DNA of 64,000 nt from Actinoplanes sp. NBRC 103695 (GTDB lineage Bacteria > Actinomycetota > Actinomycetes > Mycobacteriales > Micromonosporaceae): positions 62,001 to 126,000 of the forward strand of contig NZ_BSTL01000028.1 in assembly GCF_030269485.1 (NCBI RefSeq), read 5' to 3'. Position 1 is the first letter of the stretch, and every line of letters begins with the position of its first letter. Shown here in pieces: positions 39,955 through 48,871 of the stretch. Made by a program: the position numbers and the translations under genes. The notes under the pieces were generated by a model. The model saw nothing but the letters and a program-made list of their open reading frames with translations. It had not been told where the DNA came from and ran no database searches.

Positions 39955-41732
39955 GCCAGGTGGTCCAGTCGGCGTCGCTGCGACGCCAGCTCGGCGGCCC
40001 GCTCGCGGCGGCGGTCCTCGGGCAGGGCCGCGGTCTGGCGTACGGCCTCAGCGGCCGACGCCGCGGACCTCTCGACCGCCATCGCCCGCCCCGCGAACTC
40101 GTCGCGCAGGAACCGCTGGGTCCGCCGGACCGCCTCGCGTGAGTCCCGCCCGACGTGGAACGTGACGTCGTCGACGTAGCGCCGCAGCTCCTGCTTGGCC
40201 TGCGCGCGCCGGTGCTGCACCTGACGCTCGCGTTCCGCCCGGACCAGCCGGCGGCCGAGCGTCATGCCGGCGAGCAGCCCGAGCGGCGCCGCAACGGCCA
40301 CGTTGAACAGGGCGCCGACCGCGCCGAGCATGTAGAAGCCGCCGTAGGTGACCCGGGCCGCCGTGAACGCGCCGAGGAACTGCTGCATGCCGGATTTGTG
40401 GAAGCTGACGTCGAGGTCGCCGACCTTGCGCAGGGCCAGGTCGGGGGCGGGCAGGTCGACGTCGAGGCTGTCGTACTCGATGCCGAACCGCTCGGCCACC
40501 TCGCGGGCGAGCTGCTCGGTGCTGCTGACCAGCAGCATCAGGTTGTCGACGGCGGCCGCGGCCGCCTCCCGCGCGGCCCAGGCCTGGAAGTCGCGCCAGG
40601 TCTCCCGCGGGTCCGAGTCGTCCAGCAGCTCCTCGCCCTTGCGGACCATGAGCCGGAGCCGTTCCCGCAGGTCGTGGTCGATGTCCGCGGTGAGGTCCTG
40701 GATCCCGTCGCCGAGCACGGTCTGCCAGGAGCCGCCGCCGAGCCGGGCGGCTGCCAGCCGACCCTTCTCGGCGTACCGGCGGGCGATCTCGGCCGCCGCC
40801 GCCGGCGACTCGGCGGCGGCCTCCTCGGCGACGACCCGCTCGCGCAGCTGGGCGACCACGAAGCCGAGCTCGGACCGCGCCGTGGCCAGCCCGTCCGCCT
40901 CGGCGGCGCCCAGCACGTCGCGGCGCAGCAGGTCGACCAGTCGTGGGAAGCCGGACTCCTGGTTGAGGTCGGCGCTGTCCTTGGCCTGGGCGCGCATCCG
41001 CAGGAACGACGAGACCGTGACGATCGGCACGTCCAGGCCGGCCCGGGCGAGGTGGCCGGCGTTGATCTCGGCGATCCGCCGCCACTCGGCGTAGAGGTCG
41101 GTCTTGGTGATCACGCAGAACGCCCGCGGGCAGCGTTCCAGCACCCGGCGCAGGAAGTCGACCTCGGGCGCGGTGAGTTCCTGCGCGGCGTCGGTGACGA
41201 ACAGCGCGGCGCCGGCCAGCGGCAGCGCGGCCAGCGTGATGTTGCCCTGCGCGGAGTCGAGGCCGCCGACGCCGGGGGTGTCGATGAAGCTGAGCCCCGC
41301 GCCGAGCAACCGGCGGTCGAGGCGGACCTCGACGCTGCGCGGCGCCGGGCCGTCGACCGGCTCACCCTCGGTGATGTGCTTGCGCAGGGTTTCGAAGGCG
41401 ACGGGTACGGACTCCAGCCGCCCGTCCGCGGCCGGGATCTGCAGCGACACCGACGGCGGCCGGCCGTACCGCAGCACGGTCGGCACGGCGGTCACCACGT
41501 CGGAGTCGACCGGGCAGATGTCGGTGCGCAGCAGCGCGTTGACCAGCGTGCTCTTGCCCTGTTTGAACTCGCCGACGACGGCGACCGCCACGTCGTCGGC
41601 GCGCAGCCGCTCGGCGGTCCGTTCCAGGCGCTCGGCGAGATCGGAGCGCCCGGCGTCCGCCGCGAGCTGTCGCGCGTCGGAGATCTCGGCGAGCACGTCC
41701 GTGACCGAGCCGCCCCGCGTCACCGTGGTCAC
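39951..41732 (-). CDS. Bacterial dynamin-like GTPase 1 (IniA/DynA-like)
   Basis: Predicted 593 residues. The G1 loop GEFKQGKST is at 54-62, G2 includes CPVDSDVVTAVPTVLRYG, and G3 is FIDTPGVGGLDSAQG; G4 is ITKTDLY. A hydrophobic segment at about 464-490 (YMLGAVGALFNVAVAAPLGL) is the membrane-insertion paddle typical of the first dynamin of a pair. A basic, helical tail follows. Together with the downstream partner it probably remodels the cell membrane. The pair is close to the CIS locus; a functional link is only speculation. Confidence 0.87.
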   Translation of the reverse strand: MTTVTRGGSVTDVLAEISDARQLAADAGRSDLAERLERTAERLRADDVAVAVVGEFKQGKSTLVNALLRTDICPVDSDVVTAVPTVLRYGRPPSVSLQIPAADGRLESVPVAFETLRKHITEGEPVDGPAPRSVEVRLDRRLLGAGLSFIDTPGVGGLDSAQGNITLAALPLAGAALFVTDAAQELTAPEVDFLRRVLERCPRAFCVITKTDLYAEWRRIAEINAGHLARAGLDVPIVTVSSFLRMRAQAKDSADLNQESGFPRLVDLLRRDVLGAAEADGLATARSELGFVVAQLRERVVAEEAAAESPAAAAEIARRYAEKGRLAAARLGGGSWQTVLGDGIQDLTADIDHDLRERLRLMVRKGEELLDDSDPRETWRDFQAWAAREAAAAAVDNLMLLVSSTEQLAREVAERFGIEYDSLDVDLPAPDLALRKVGDLDVSFHKSGMQQFLGAFTAARVTYGGFYMLGAVGALFNVAVAAPLGLLAGMTLGRRLVRAERERQVQHRRAQAKQELRRYVDDVTFHVGRDSREAVRRTQRFLRDEFAGRAMAVERSAASAAEAVRQTAALPEDRRRERAAELASQRRRLDHLA

Positions 41733-41764
41733 CGCTCCCCCCAGATCAGTTACGAAAAACCCTA

Positions 41765-41776
41765 CCCGAGCTCGGG
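41765..41776. promoter_or_regulatory. 12-base palindrome CCCGAGCTCGGG
   Basis: Perfect palindrome in the 79-base divergent gap between the dynamin operon and the AidB-like gene. It may be an operator for either gene, but GC-rich palindromes of this size also occur by chance. Confidence 0.3.
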
Positions 41777-41811
41777 AAGCGCCTCGATCACGGCCGTGTC
41801 ACTCTCGTTGC

Positions 41812-43416
41812 ATGACTCACGACGTCGTGAACCAGCCTCCGCCCCTGTCCGGCCATGACGTGGCAGAGGATGCCGCATTGCTGGATTCGGTGCGGCGGGA
41901 GGGCGCGGACTGGTCGCTGGAGGCGTTGCACGCGCTGGGCCGCCGGGCGGGCGAGGCCGAGCCGCGGCGCTGGGCGGACGAGGCGAACGCGTACCCGCCG
42001 AAGCTGCGCACCCACGACCGCTACGGCCACCGGATCGACGAGGTGGACTTCCACCCGTCGTGGCATGAGCTGATGCGCACCGCGGTGGAGGCGGGGCTCG
42101 CCGGATCCGCCTGGGCGGCCGATCAACCGGGGGCGCACGCCGCCCGAGCCGCGGCCCTCTACACCTGGTCGCAGGTCGAGGCGGGACACACCTGCCCGAT
42201 CTCGATGACGTACGCGGTCATCCCGGCCCTGCAGCACGAGCCGAGCCTGGCCGCCGCCTACGGTCCGCTGCTCACCTCCCGCGAGTACGACCCGGGCCTG
42301 CGCGCCCCGCAGACCAAGCGTGGCCTGCTCGCCGGCATGGGCATGACCGAGAAGCAGGGCGGTTCGGACGTCCGGGCCAACACGACGCGGGCCGCGGTGA
42401 CCGCCGACGGGTCCTGGCGGCTGCGGGGGCACAAGTGGTTCACCAGCGCGCCGATGTGCGACCTCTTCCTGGTGCTGGCGCAGGCGCCCGGCGGCCTCTC
42501 CTGTTTCCTGGTGCCCCGGGTGTTGCCGGACGGCACACGCAACGACTTCCGCATCCAGCGCCTCAAGGACAAGCTGGGCAACCGCAGCAACGCCAGCAGC
42601 GAGCCGGAGTTCGAGAACACGGTCGGCTGGCTGGTCGGTCCGGAGGGGCGCGGCGTCCGGACGATCATCGAGATGGTGGCGACCACCCGGCTGGACTGTG
42701 TGATCGGTTCGGCCGCCGGGATGCGGGCCGCGCTCACCCAGGCGATCCACCACGCCCGGCACCGGTCGGCGTTCGGCCGTCCGCTGGTCGAGCAGCCGCT
42801 GATGACCGCGGTGCTGGCCGATCTGGCGCTGGAGTCGGAGGCGGCGTCCACGCTGATGATGCGCCTGGCCGGGGCGGTGGACCGGGACGAGACGGCCTTC
42901 CGGCGGCTCGCGGTCGCGGTGGGCAAGTTCTGGGTGTGCAAGAGGCAGCCCGCGGTGGTCGGTGAGGCGCTGGAGTGTCTCGGCGGCAACGGGTACGTGG
43001 AGGAGTCCGGCCTGCCCCGCCTCTACCGGGACGCGCCGCTCAACTCGATCTGGGAGGGCTCGGGCAACGTGCAGGCCCTGGACGTGCTCCGGACGCTGCG
43101 CAGGGAGCCGGAGTCGGCGGAGGCGTTCCTGGCCGAGGCGGGGGCGGCCGGTGGCGCGGACCGGCGGCTGGACGACGCGGTGACCGGCCTCAAGGACCTG
43201 CTCGCGCATCCGGAGGAGAGCCAGGCCCGGCGGATCACCGAGCGGCTGGCCCTGGTGCTGCAGGGGTCGTTGCTGGTCCGGCACGCTCCGCCGGCGGTGG
43301 CGGACGCCTTCTGCGCGACCCGGCTGGGCGGCGACCAGGGCGCCACGTTCGGCACGCTTCCCCAGGCGGCGCGGGCGACCGAGATCGTCACTCGGAGTGC
43401 ATCAATGCTTGACTGA
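41812..43416 (+). CDS. AidB-like acyl-CoA dehydrogenase family protein
   Basis: Predicted 534 residues from the ATG at 41812. The length, the long N-terminal domain and the motifs GMGMTEKQGGSDVRANTT, RLRGHKWFTSAPMCDLFLVL, RIQRLKDKLGNRSNASSEPEF and ALECLGGNGYVEESGLPRLYRDAPLNSIWEGSGN match the AidB group, FAD proteins linked in E. coli to the adaptive response to alkylation. AidB's true reaction is uncertain. The N-terminus MTHDVVNQPPPLSGHDVAEDAALLD is typical for the group. Confidence 0.9.
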   Translation: MTHDVVNQPPPLSGHDVAEDAALLDSVRREGADWSLEALHALGRRAGEAEPRRWADEANAYPPKLRTHDRYGHRIDEVDFHPSWHELMRTAVEAGLAGSAWAADQPGAHAARAAALYTWSQVEAGHTCPISMTYAVIPALQHEPSLAAAYGPLLTSREYDPGLRAPQTKRGLLAGMGMTEKQGGSDVRANTTRAAVTADGSWRLRGHKWFTSAPMCDLFLVLAQAPGGLSCFLVPRVLPDGTRNDFRIQRLKDKLGNRSNASSEPEFENTVGWLVGPEGRGVRTIIEMVATTRLDCVIGSAAGMRAALTQAIHHARHRSAFGRPLVEQPLMTAVLADLALESEAASTLMMRLAGAVDRDETAFRRLAVAVGKFWVCKRQPAVVGEALECLGGNGYVEESGLPRLYRDAPLNSIWEGSGNVQALDVLRTLRREPESAEAFLAEAGAAGGADRRLDDAVTGLKDLLAHPEESQARRITERLALVLQGSLLVRHAPPAVADAFCATRLGGDQGATFGTLPQAARATEIVTRSASMLD

Positions 43417-43481
43417 GAGCAACCGATGTTCTCGGTGAGCCGTTCCGCGGACCGCCGTCACCGAGGCGCTACGGTGCTCCG

Positions 43482-44690
43482 GTGGCGCTGGGTCCGGACT
43501 TCCGACGGCTGTGGGCGGCCTACTCGATCAGTGAGCTCGGCACGGGGGTGACGATCGGCGCGCTGCCGCTGGTCGCCACGATCGCGTTGCAGGCGCCCGT
43601 CTTCCAGGTGTCGCTGCTGTCCGCGGTGGCCGGGCTGGCCGGCGCGGCGATGGCCGTCCCGCTGGGGCCGTGGGTGGAGTTCCACCGCAAGCGGCCGATC
43701 ATGGTCGGAACGGATCTGGCGCGGTTCGCCGTGCTGATCAGCGTGCCGCTCGCGGCGGCGCTGGGCGTGCTCACCTATGCCCAGCTCTGCCTGGTGGCGA
43801 TGGTCCAGGCGGTCGGCGTGATCGTGTTCAATGCGGCCGGCGGCGCGCACCTGAAGGCGCTGGTCCCGGCCGCGCAGCGGGGCGAGGCCAACACCCGGCT
43901 GGAGATGACGCTCTGGACCGTCTACAGCGCCGGCCCGCCACTGGGCGGCGTGCTGGTCTCGGCGGTCGGCGCCACCGCGTCGATGGCCGTCGACGCGGTG
44001 TCGTTCCTGCTGTCGGCGCTGGGGATCCGCCGCCTGCGGACGCCGGAGCCGCCACCACCGGAACGGCATCCGACGCCGCGGCTGCGCGAGCTGACGGCCG
44101 GTTGGCACTACATCCTCGGCCACCGCGACCTGCGCGCGTTGTGGCTGAACTCGCTGGTCTTCGGCGGCTGCGTGATGGCGACGGCGCCGCTGCTGGCGGT
44201 GCTGATGCTGCGCGAGCTGGGGATGGCGCCCTGGGAGTACGGCGTCGCCCTGGGCGTGCCGTGCCTCGGCGGGATCCTCGGCGCGTTCCTGGCCCGGCGG
44301 CTCCCCGAACGGCCCAAGCTGCTCGGGTTCGGGACGGCCCGGGCCCTCTTCCTGATCTTCCTGGCCGTCGCGCCGGCCGGCACCGCCGGGCTGATCGTGA
44401 TCACCGCGTCCCAGCTCGTGCTGCTGATCTGCGCGGGCGCGTTCAACCCGACGTTCGCGACCTACCGGATGCGGGTGACCGAGGACAGCCACATGTCCCG
44501 GGTGCTGTCCGCGTGGTCGATCAGCCAGCGGGTCGCCCAGCCGATCATGATCGCCGTCGGCGGCCTCCTCGCCACCGTGACGAGCACCCGGATCTCCCTG
44601 GCGATCCTGGCCGGATTGCTGCTGACCAGCATCGCCCTGCTGCCGTGGCGCTCGTTCACGCGGCCGGAAGCGGCCCTCGCAACTCGGTGA
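43482..44690 (+). CDS. MFS transporter
   Basis: Predicted 402 residues, GTG at 43482, apparently leaderless (TACGGT 6 bases upstream). It is hydrophobic throughout with 10-12 helices; the N-terminal LWAAYSISELGTGVTIGALPLVA and loop WVEFHRKRPIMVGTDLARF are typical of the DHA3-like exporters of macrolides and other drugs. Substrate cannot be predicted. Its last 35 bases overlap the 3' end of the convergent AAA+ ATPase gene, so the two may interfere when both are transcribed. Confidence 0.85.
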   Translation: MALGPDFRRLWAAYSISELGTGVTIGALPLVATIALQAPVFQVSLLSAVAGLAGAAMAVPLGPWVEFHRKRPIMVGTDLARFAVLISVPLAAALGVLTYAQLCLVAMVQAVGVIVFNAAGGAHLKALVPAAQRGEANTRLEMTLWTVYSAGPPLGGVLVSAVGATASMAVDAVSFLLSALGIRRLRTPEPPPPERHPTPRLRELTAGWHYILGHRDLRALWLNSLVFGGCVMATAPLLAVLMLRELGMAPWEYGVALGVPCLGGILGAFLARRLPERPKLLGFGTARALFLIFLAVAPAGTAGLIVITASQLVLLICAGAFNPTFATYRMRVTEDSHMSRVLSAWSISQRVAQPIMIAVGGLLATVTSTRISLAILAGLLLTSIALLPWRSFTRPEAALATR

Positions 44691-46116
44691 CCGACGCGAC
44701 CAGCTCCTCCTGGGAGATCGGCTCGGCCTGCCCGCCGGAGTGCGCCTCCTGCATCGCCTTGGCCAGCTGCACCCGGCGCAGCACCTCCTTGATGTCCGCG
44801 CCGGTCATCCCGAAGCTGACCCGGCCCAGCTCGGCCAGGTCCAGGTCGTCGGCGAACATCGTGAAGCCCGGCGCCTCGTGCGCGGAGATCAGCCCGCGGA
44901 TCATCTTGCGGAAGATCTCCGCCCGGCCCGCGTCGTCCGGTTTCGGCACGGACATCTTCACGTCGAAGCGCCCCGACCGGATCAGCGAGTCGTCCACCCG
45001 GTGCGGGAAGTTCGTGGTGGCCACCACGATCACGTTCGGGTTCGCCTCGATCAGGTCGTTCATCTCCTGCTTGAAGATGCCGGCCACCGCGTTGATCGCC
45101 TGACCGGCCGCGTCGCCGCCGGACCCGACGTAGCTGATGATCGAGTCGAACTCGTCGAACAGGATCAGCGTCGGCACCCGGTAGCGTCGCGCGTCCCGGA
45201 AGATCTGCTTGATGTTGCGCTCCGAGCCGCCCAGCCACTTGTCCAGGATCTCCGGGGTGCGAACCTCCCGGAAGTCGGCGCCGATCTCGTTGGCGAGCGC
45301 CCGCGACAGCATCGTCTTGCCGGTGCCCGGAGGCCCGTACATCAGAATGCCCTGAGGTCTGCGCGCTCCCCACCGGGCCATCGCCTCCGGGTGCCGGAAG
45401 GACACCGCGATCTGCCGCAGCTCGGCGACGATGTTGGCCAGCCCGCCGACCTGGTCGAGCGTCACCTCACTCGTCGTGATCGGCTCGACCGGCAGGCTCT
45501 CCCGGCTGAGCGTGAACCGCCGTCCGGCGAGACTCTCCGGCCCGGCGATCTCCAGCACGACCTGCAAGGTCAGCCCCGCGAAGGCCTGCAGGTGCGCCGG
45601 GGAGACGTCGTCGCGCGGCATCTCGGCGCGCAGCCGCACCAGCGTCCCGTTCTCGTCATAGGTCACGGTCGCCTGCAAACCCACCGCCGCGTCGGCCACC
45701 GTCGCCGGCTCACGCTGCACGGCCGGTTGCGGCACCCGATCAAGACCGAGTTTCCGGTACGCGGCGACGGCGGCGTTACCCACCCCGTCGACGAGCCGGG
45801 CCGCCAGCTGGTCTCCCTGCTCGATCCGTTTCGACAGCAGCACCCCGATCGGGTCGGCGCCGAGCACCAGCGCCCGCACCTTCGCGGTGGTGAACCTGTC
45901 CGCGGCGGTGGAGATCTCACTGGCGAAGACCTGAACCCCGTCCTCGCTGCTCACGCTCAGCTCGACCCGCCGGACGGGCTCCGGCCAGCTCGCCCCGCGC
46001 AGCATCTCGACCCGGTTGACCCGGGCCGCGGCCAGCGCGGTGACCGCGTCGACCATCTCCACGGTGGCGCCCGCATATTCGAACGTCACCCGCTGCCCGC
46101 GCGCTTGATCACTCAT
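44656..46116 (-). CDS. AAA+ ATPase (FtsH/Cdc48-like module)
   Basis: Predicted 486 residues from the ATG at 46116. About 200 N-terminal residues form an unknown domain (ATVEMVDAVTALAAARVNRV, ASEISTAADRFTTAKVRALVLG). The AAA+ domain follows: GGLANIVAELRQIAVSFRHP, Walker A YGPPGTGKTMLSRALA (about 258-266), Walker B TLILFDEFDSI, and Arg-finger region DDSLIRSGRFDVKM. There is no protease or membrane part. It resembles classic ATPases that unfold or remodel proteins; its partner is unknown. It lies 73 bases upstream of the nitrilase cluster's last gene but is probably a separate unit. Confidence 0.85.
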   Translation of the reverse strand: MSDQARGQRVTFEYAGATVEMVDAVTALAAARVNRVEMLRGASWPEPVRRVELSVSSEDGVQVFASEISTAADRFTTAKVRALVLGADPIGVLLSKRIEQGDQLAARLVDGVGNAAVAAYRKLGLDRVPQPAVQREPATVADAAVGLQATVTYDENGTLVRLRAEMPRDDVSPAHLQAFAGLTLQVVLEIAGPESLAGRRFTLSRESLPVEPITTSEVTLDQVGGLANIVAELRQIAVSFRHPEAMARWGARRPQGILMYGPPGTGKTMLSRALANEIGADFREVRTPEILDKWLGGSERNIKQIFRDARRYRVPTLILFDEFDSIISYVGSGGDAAGQAINAVAGIFKQEMNDLIEANPNVIVVATTNFPHRVDDSLIRSGRFDVKMSVPKPDDAGRAEIFRKMIRGLISAHEAPGFTMFADDLDLAELGRVSFGMTGADIKEVLRRVQLAKAMQEAHSGGQAEPISQEELVASVTELRGPLPAA

Positions 46117-46189
46117 CGAAGGCTCTCCACTCGCTGTGGTTACCCAACCAGCCAAGAGTGACACGCGCCTACGACAACCGCCCGCGCCC

Positions 46190-47236
46190 TCAGCCGAGCG
46201 ACGCGTAGAGGTCGAGGTGGCGGCGGGCGGCGTCGGCCCAGGTGTGGGAGAAGGCCAAAGCGCGGCCGGCGGCGGCGCGGGCCGGGTCGGGCTTGTCGAT
46301 TGCGGTACGCAGGGCGTCGGCCAGCGAGGCCGGGTCGGTGCCGTAGCGGACCGCGGCACCGAAGACCTCGCGCAGGACGGGCAGGTCGCGGACCACGACG
46401 GGCACCCCGGCGGCCAGCGCTTCCATCGCCGCCAGGCCGAAGCCCTCCTTGGTGGACGGGAACGCGAACGCCGCCGCGCCCGCCACCAGACCGGGCAGCT
46501 CGTCGTGCGGGACCGGGCCCAGGATCAGCGGGTCGACGCCGAGCCGCGTGCCCAGCTCGTCGAACTCCGATCGGTAGCCGCGATAGTCGAACAGAGTCTC
46601 GCCGCCCGCGAACACCAGGCGTAAATCGGGAATATCCGACAGATGGCTGAAGGCCCGTAGCAGATCGAGCGACCCTTTCCGCGGCTCGATGCCGCCGACC
46701 GCCAGCACAGATCGCCCATATCGCCGGTCGGGCGTGGCGTCGGCGAAGCGCGCAGCGTCCACCCCGTTCGGGATCACGGTCGGGCTCAGACCCCAGCCGG
46801 CCCGGACCTCGGCGGCCACCGCCTCCGAGACGCACAGGTGGGCGTAAGGATCGACGATCGCGCGCTCATGACACCTTGCCAGCGCGGGAGTCGTGAACGT
46901 GTCCAGGTGGTGGATCGTGCGGATGCAGCGGCCGGCCGCGTTCGCGCTGATGCAGTCCTGCGCGTGCACGATGTCGTACGCCGAACCGTCGAACGCTGCC
47001 CGCAACACCCTGATGGAGCGCAGGATCCGGTCGCCGACGTCCTCGCCCGGCACCTCGTCGAACGGCACCGCGGACAGGCGTACCCGAGGATCGACCGGGC
47101 GGAAGAACCCACCACCGCGAGCGAGCGTCCACACCGTGACGTCCTGGCCGAGCGCAGCGAGGGCCTCGGCCAGCGCCAGCGTGTGCACCACCCCGCCGCG
47201 GGGCCGGGTCGAGTAGGTGAGCAGCGCGATCCTCAC
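46190..47236 (-). CDS. Glycosyltransferase of the Nit1C cluster (MSMEG_0565-like)
   Basis: Predicted 348 residues, GT-B fold of the GT4 type: N-terminal RIALLTYSTRPRGGVVHTLALAEALAALG, donor-site GGIEPRKGSLDLLRAFSHL and EGFGLAAMEALAAGVPVVVRDLPVLREVFG. It matches by context the glycosyltransferase found in conserved nitrilase clusters (MSMEG_0565 in M. smegmatis). It is the last gene of the cluster and overlaps the upstream hydrolase gene by 4 bases. Acceptor unknown. Confidence 0.85.
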   Translation of the reverse strand: MRIALLTYSTRPRGGVVHTLALAEALAALGQDVTVWTLARGGGFFRPVDPRVRLSAVPFDEVPGEDVGDRILRSIRVLRAAFDGSAYDIVHAQDCISANAAGRCIRTIHHLDTFTTPALARCHERAIVDPYAHLCVSEAVAAEVRAGWGLSPTVIPNGVDAARFADATPDRRYGRSVLAVGGIEPRKGSLDLLRAFSHLSDIPDLRLVFAGGETLFDYRGYRSEFDELGTRLGVDPLILGPVPHDELPGLVAGAAAFAFPSTKEGFGLAAMEALAAGVPVVVRDLPVLREVFGAAVRYGTDPASLADALRTAIDKPDPARAAAGRALAFSHTWADAARRHLDLYASLG

Positions 47237-48054
47237 CGGTAGGTGTCCCGTCGCAGCTCACGCAGGTGGGACAGCACCCGGCGGGCGGCCGCGATCTCCG
47301 CCGCGACGTCCAGGGACGCCACGGCGAGCCCGGCCTTGGCCCAGGTGCGGGCGAGGATGTTGCCGGCCGGGCCGACCACCTTGGCCTGGCCGAGGAAGCG
47401 CATCCCACCGACCGCGCCGGTCTGGTTGGAGGAGACGACGACGATCTGGTTCTCCGCGGCGCGGGCGCAGTCGTAGAGGTCGAAGAGGCGGGACTGGCGG
47501 TCCTGGGAGATCTTCGGCGCCGCGTTGGTGATGCTGGCCGGCCAGGCGGACAGGCAGGCGACGATCTCGGCGCCGTCCAGGGCCAGGGTGCGGGCCGACT
47601 CGGGGAACGTCTTGTCGTAGTCGATGAGCATGCCGATCCGGCCGGCCGGCGTGTCGAAGGCCGCGAAGGTGTCGCCTGCCGCGTACGCGGTGATCTCGGC
47701 CGCCGGGAGGTGGACCTTGCGGTGCCGGCCGAGCACGCCGTCGCCGGTGAGGCAGACCGCCGCGTTGTAACGCAGGTCGCCGTCCGCCTCGCAGTAGCCG
47801 ACGCACACCACCATGTCGCGGGCCAGCGCGGCCACCTGGTCGAGGATCGGGTCGTCCGGTTTCAGCGCGGGCGGCAGCGCCGACGGGTCGGGGTGCCGCA
47901 GGTCGGCCAGGTATCCGCCGATCGCCGCGTCCGGCAGCACCAGCAGCGCCGCGCCCGCGTCCCGGGCGTCGCCGATCAGCTTGCCGATCCGGCCCAGGCA
48001 GTGGTCCAGGTCGCGGCCGAAGTGCGCGGCCGCCGCGGCGATCCTCACCATCAC
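47233..48054 (-). CDS. Nitrilase-superfamily protein lacking catalytic Cys (probable pseudoenzyme)
   Basis: Predicted 273 residues, a paralogue of the next gene upstream (48056-48871). The nitrilase triad is broken: the Glu position reads VLPDAAIGG (Asp42), the Lys is kept in GRHRKVHLP (Lys113), and the Cys position reads RIGMLIDYDKTFPESAR, with Asp145 in place of Cys. The fold-defining sequence is otherwise well conserved, so the gene is not decaying. Without Cys no thioester intermediate can form. It may be a structural or regulatory partner of the intact paralogue, for example in a mixed spiral. The genes are separated by one base. Confidence 0.85.
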   Translation of the reverse strand: MMVRIAAAAAHFGRDLDHCLGRIGKLIGDARDAGAALLVLPDAAIGGYLADLRHPDPSALPPALKPDDPILDQVAALARDMVVCVGYCEADGDLRYNAAVCLTGDGVLGRHRKVHLPAAEITAYAAGDTFAAFDTPAGRIGMLIDYDKTFPESARTLALDGAEIVACLSAWPASITNAAPKISQDRQSRLFDLYDCARAAENQIVVVSSNQTGAVGGMRFLGQAKVVGPAGNILARTWAKAGLAVASLDVAAEIAAARRVLSHLRELRRDTYR

Positions 48055-48055
48055 T

Positions 48056-48871
48056 TCAGTACGCCTCGGGCCGGCGGTCCCGCAGGTGGCCCATCGAGCG
48101 CCGGGCCGCGGTCAGCGCCGCCGCCACATCCACCTCGGCGGTCGCCATGCCGGGCGCCACGCCGGTGGTGGCCAGCACGTCGCCGCCGGGATCGACCACC
48201 TTCGCGCTGCACACGAAGCGCAGACTGCCGAACGTCCCGGACTGGTTCGCGGACACCCAGACCACCTGGTTCTCCAGCGCCCGGGCCCGGTCGAAGAGGT
48301 CGAAGCGCCGCGTCCACCGGTCCTCGGCCAGGTCCGAGGCGGCGTTGGTCCGGCTGCCCGGCCACGCCGACACGCACACGATGATCTCGGCGCCGTCCAG
48401 GGCCAGCGCCCGGGCCGACTCGGGGAACGCCTTGTCGTAGCAGATCAGCAGCCCGATCCGGCCGACCGGCGTGTCGAACGCGGCGAACGAGTCACCGGAG
48501 TCGTAGCTGGCGTCCTCCCGCAGCGGCTGGTGCACCTTGCGATGGTTGCCGAGCACCTCGCCGCCGCCGACGCACACCACGCTGTTGAACCGCCGGTCGC
48601 CGTCGGCCTCGCAGTAGCCCGCGCACACCACCATGTCCCCGGCGATCGCGGCGAGCCGGGCGATCTCCGGACCGTCCACGCGCAACGCCGGCGGCTGGTC
48701 CGCATCCCCGTCGAGGTCGGCGAGATAACCGCCCAGGCAGGCTTCAGGCAGAGCAAGCAGATGTACGCCCTCCGTCCGCGCCGCCTCCACGAGCTTCTCG
48801 ACCCGCCCGAAGTCGCCCTCGAGGTCCCGGTCGAACTCGTCCGCGACCGCGGCCACCCTGATGAGCGTCAT
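48056..48871 (-). CDS. Nitrilase-superfamily carbon-nitrogen hydrolase (Nit1C nitrilase)
   Basis: Predicted 271 residues. The full catalytic triad is present: Glu43 in ALPEACLGG, Lys112 in GNHRKVHQP and Cys144 in RIGLLICYDKAFPESAR. It probably hydrolyses a nitrile or amide; nitrilases of this conserved cluster have been linked to cyanide assimilation in Pseudomonas. The ATG overlaps the stop of the acetyltransferase/AIR-synthase fusion gene by 4 bases. Confidence 0.88.
   Translation of the reverse strand: MTLIRVAAVADEFDRDLEGDFGRVEKLVEAARTEGVHLLALPEACLGGYLADLDGDADQPPALRVDGPEIARLAAIAGDMVVCAGYCEADGDRRFNSVVCVGGGEVLGNHRKVHQPLREDASYDSGDSFAAFDTPVGRIGLLICYDKAFPESARALALDGAEIIVCVSAWPGSRTNAASDLAEDRWTRRFDLFDRARALENQVVWVSANQSGTFGSLRFVCSAKVVDPGGDVLATTGVAPGMATAEVDVAAALTAARRSMGHLRDRRPEAY

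Noticed and set aside
44656..44690. Idea that the MFS and AAA+ genes are misannotated because their 3' ends overlap by 35 bases
   Set aside because: Both frames keep family-like sequence near the ends; convergent overlaps also occur at 28248-28251 and 57096-57208.
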